This document shows positions 61,591 to 64,000 of a stretch of 64,000 bases of DNA, piece after piece. The translations under genes were made by a program, and so were the position numbers. How positions within the stretch are numbered: position 1 is the first letter of the stretch; every line of letters begins with the position of its first letter. Source of the DNA: Trematomus loennbergii (lineage: Eukaryota > Chordata > Actinopteri > Perciformes > Nototheniidae); assembly GCA_012861695.1 (NCBI GenBank), contig JAAOOA010000033.1, positions 11,090,325 through 11,154,324 on the forward strand, written 5' to 3'. The notes below the pieces were generated by a model. The model was not told the DNA's origin and made no database searches. It was given only the letters and a program-made list of their open reading frames with translations.

Positions 61591-63077
61591 GGGTAGCCGA
61601 CCCTGGACCGTTAGTTGAAAGCAATAATATTAAGTTTAACCTGATATCTTTTCATTTAAACGTAATATTATTGCTTTTAACTAACCTAATACAGTTATGT
61701 GAAATCTGTTGACACGTTACATTTAATTATAGACAACGTTTCAGCTTTTCGACGACGTGAGGGGTGAAGACAAGCCTTTAGCTTTTATGCAACACATATC
61801 TGCAGATCAAACTTTGAACTCTTTCACTAAATGCCTTTCTGCAGCTTTTAATCAAATTCCAGGAACTCCATCACAGGTTTGTTTGAATTCATTATTTCCT
61901 GCTCTTAATCATTTCAATATTTTCACATGCCATACGTAAAGCTCCTTGAAACGTCTTTGTGTGTAAAAAGGTGCAAACCTGCCAAGTTCTTTACAAGTCC
62001 CTGCAACATAAACAGACTGTATAAAATACTGTGGGCTGAAATAATAGCAGCCATAAAAGCAAACCCTGGCCGCAGGAACACAAATATCTGTGTTGTGAAT
62101 CGTAAAGACCTTCAGATGATATCAGCTACCTGGAGGATAAAGTAGCTTGGTGTGAATTTGTTACCTTCCCTCTGTAGTGCCCTTCAGAGGACCCTAAAAC
62201 AGTTGGGGACTCGATTTTATCCACTGAAGCTGTCAGAGCGAAGAAAAATAACGCTGCACACAGTGGGAAACGTTGGCCAGCTTTATCTTGCTTCTTTAAC
62301 TACTGGTCACGACCCAAAATAGATCATAAGCATGTAAGGCTGAGCGCACACAAGATAAGAGAGCAAATATCTGGATTCAATAAGCCTGAATGTAGCGGTG
62401 ATATTACATTTCCATCTCGTCTCCTGTGTACTCAAGGACTTTCTGTATTTTTTCTGTTGTGTTTTTATTCTACATAGGGCAGAAAGAAATGCATTATTTC
62501 CCAGTTACTCTTTTGTTCATTTCAATACATCTGCTGCTGGAAATATTTAAAAAAAGGGATTTCTTATTGGCCTGCAGACGCAAATAGTATTTAATTTGAA
62601 ATGCGGTATTCTGTAACACCTGTTTTTTATAGCTTGAAGAAAGAAACAAAACAAAGAATTCATGGGAGACAAAATCGATTAGAGTCTTTTGCTTTTTTCA
62701 CTCATTCCAGTTGACAGTAAATCGGTTATGCAGAAACACAATAAACCCTAAGTAGAAATTGTGATTGTCTAAGAACTATTACTGACATGATATTAATTCA
62801 TTTTGTAACTTTTCTTGAATTGAACACTCAACTTGTATCATAATCATGATATATTATTCAATACCAGTAATGAAGGCCTACTCTAGAGAGACATTTATGT
62901 ATCTACTTAATTACACAAAACTATTTATGATTCAGTATTTTTTGTTTGTTTGTTTGTAGCCTTTATTTAACCAGGTGAAAAATCCCATTGAGATCAACGA
63001 TCTCTTTTTCAAGGGAGCCCTGCAGTACAATGGTTACACATAAAAACAACATAATTACAGGGGTATACATTAGCAAC

Positions 63078-63554
63078 CTATTCACAATGACAGGTATCTA
63101 ATAACATTTCATCCAGCCGTGCTTTAAAATGATGCAAGGGAACCAAAATGCTCAGTTTCAATTTTTTTTGCATAGTGTTCCAAGCTAGAGGAGCTGCGCA
63201 CATAAAAGCTTTAGTACCTAAAACAGTCCTAGCACTTGGCACATGTAATAAAAGCACATCCTGGGATCTCAAGCAATAGCTACTTGCCACTCTCTGTGAG
63301 ATCAAAGAGCATATATAAGTTGGGAGTTTACCCAACATGGCTTTATAGATGAATATGTACCAATGACTGAGCCTCCGTACAGTAAGTGAAGGCAGACCTG
63401 CCTTGGCATACAGGGTACAGTGATGAGTAAGTACTTTACAGTTAGTAACAAATCTCAGTGCACTGTGATTGGCGGCATCTAACCTTTCCAGGCAATGGGC
63501 AGGTGCATTCATATATATCAAATCACCATAGTCCAGCACCGGTAAACAGGTCAC
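63078..63554 (-). pseudogene. LINE ORF2 C-terminal region
   Basis: A 158-codon frame contains LPVLDYGDLIYMNAPAHCLE, then HSALRFVTN, then LHWYIFIYKAMLGKLP-type residues (here LSHWYIFIYKAMLGKLPTYI), ending in CHCE. This is the domain after the reverse transcriptase in fish L2-type elements. It is out of frame with the RT piece at 63760-63972. The thumb region between them ([35 protein letters not shown]) is readable in a third frame, and some residues after YLGIWL appear deleted. Confidence 0.75.
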
Positions 63555-63759
63555 AGTGACTAGCCTTTTCCTGGCTTCAAGAAGAGAAACAGGACTTGTT
63601 TCTAAAAAGAAACCTCAAGCCAGATACCAAGGTATTTATAACAGGTAACCACTTCGAGTACTTGTCCTTGCATAGTAACAATATCCAAAGCAGTCTCTGG
63701 AGTCTTTTTAGCTTTAGAAAAGAGCATTACCTTGGTTTTCTCAACATTTAAAAGAAGCT

Positions 63760-63972
63760 TTAGTTCAGAGAGCTGAGTCTGAATAATGTTAAAAACAGCC
63801 TGTAATTTAACAACGCCTCCTTAATGGAGGGACCTGCACAGTACATCACGGTGTCATCCGCATAAAAATGTAAAGTAGCTTCATCCACATTTTCACCTAA
63901 ACTATTGATGTAGATGGAGAATAAAAGTGGACCTAAAACAGAACCTTGAGGAACACCATTAGCAATGTTCAA
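63760..63972 (-). pseudogene. LINE reverse transcriptase palm fragment
   Basis: Contains [18 protein letters not shown] and [14 protein letters not shown], the RT motif with the catalytic YADD box. A 1-base shift near 63812 moves it out of frame with the thumb region. It starts near the right edge of the window. Confidence 0.85.
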
Positions 63973-64000
63973 CCACTCAGAAGACAGCCCATCAAAGTGA

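Larger units (their letters stand above)
62937..64000 (-). mobile_element. Non-LTR retrotransposon (L2/CR1-like), 5' end beyond the window
   Basis: On the minus strand the element runs from the right edge to a 3' end near 62937. The 3' UTR reads GAGATCGTTGATCTCAATGG, then CACCTGGTTAAATAAAGG, and ends in a (CAAA)n tail (complement of 62943-62960). Coding relics are the next two entries. The short oligonucleotide tail rather than poly(A) is typical of L2/CR1-type LINEs. Confidence 0.75.

Overview
The window looks like teleost (probably percomorph) genomic DNA. It is AT-rich and noncoding for most of its length, with long CA/GT microsatellites, many small inverted-repeat DNA transposons, hAT and Tc1-like remnants, non-LTR retrotransposon pieces and a tRNA-derived SINE of the kind common in fish. 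Species cannot be named from the sequence alone.

The one clear host gene is the 3' part of a JADE2-like gene (PHD-finger scaffold subunit of HBO1/KAT7 histone acetyltransferase complexes) on the minus strand. Three coding exons are visible: 49606-49721, 27029-27174 and the terminal exon 25404-26213. Splice sites and phases agree, and the introns are about 22.4 kb and 0.8 kb. The PHD-finger exons must lie beyond 64000. The exon at 49606-49721 reads as conserved JADE in two frames separated by an apparent 2-base deletion in a GA run. This is either an assembly error or a real frameshift that would remove the C-terminal half.

Layout: 1-9500 is almost wall-to-wall mobile DNA. It holds a nested PIF/Harbinger-like MITE (282-1046), an LTR-like stretch (about 2050-2395), a 4066-bp element with near-identical terminal inverted repeats (3030-7095), and a hAT-like element full of CT repeats (7658-8928). 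From 9500 to 25400 is intergenic or jade2 3'-UTR sequence with a C-type lectin relic, a Tc1-like relic and dispersed repeats. From 25404 to 64000 is jade2 exons and introns, studded with microsatellites, a hAT copy with a perfect 8-bp target duplication (51219-51957), several MITEs and LINE fragments. A reverse-transcriptase relic lies at the right edge.

The most unusual object is the 3030-7095 element. Its 80/94-bp terminal repeats differ only by one 14-bp unit. Inside, on the minus strand, is an intron-containing gene with a short start exon, a Cys/His zinc-finger exon, an F-box-like exon and a terminal Cys-rich exon with stop and polyadenylation signal. No recognisable transposase was found. 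The terminal exon is split by a second element, an 825-bp hAT derivative (3856-4680) with a clean 8-bp target duplication. The host reading frame continues exactly across this insertion.
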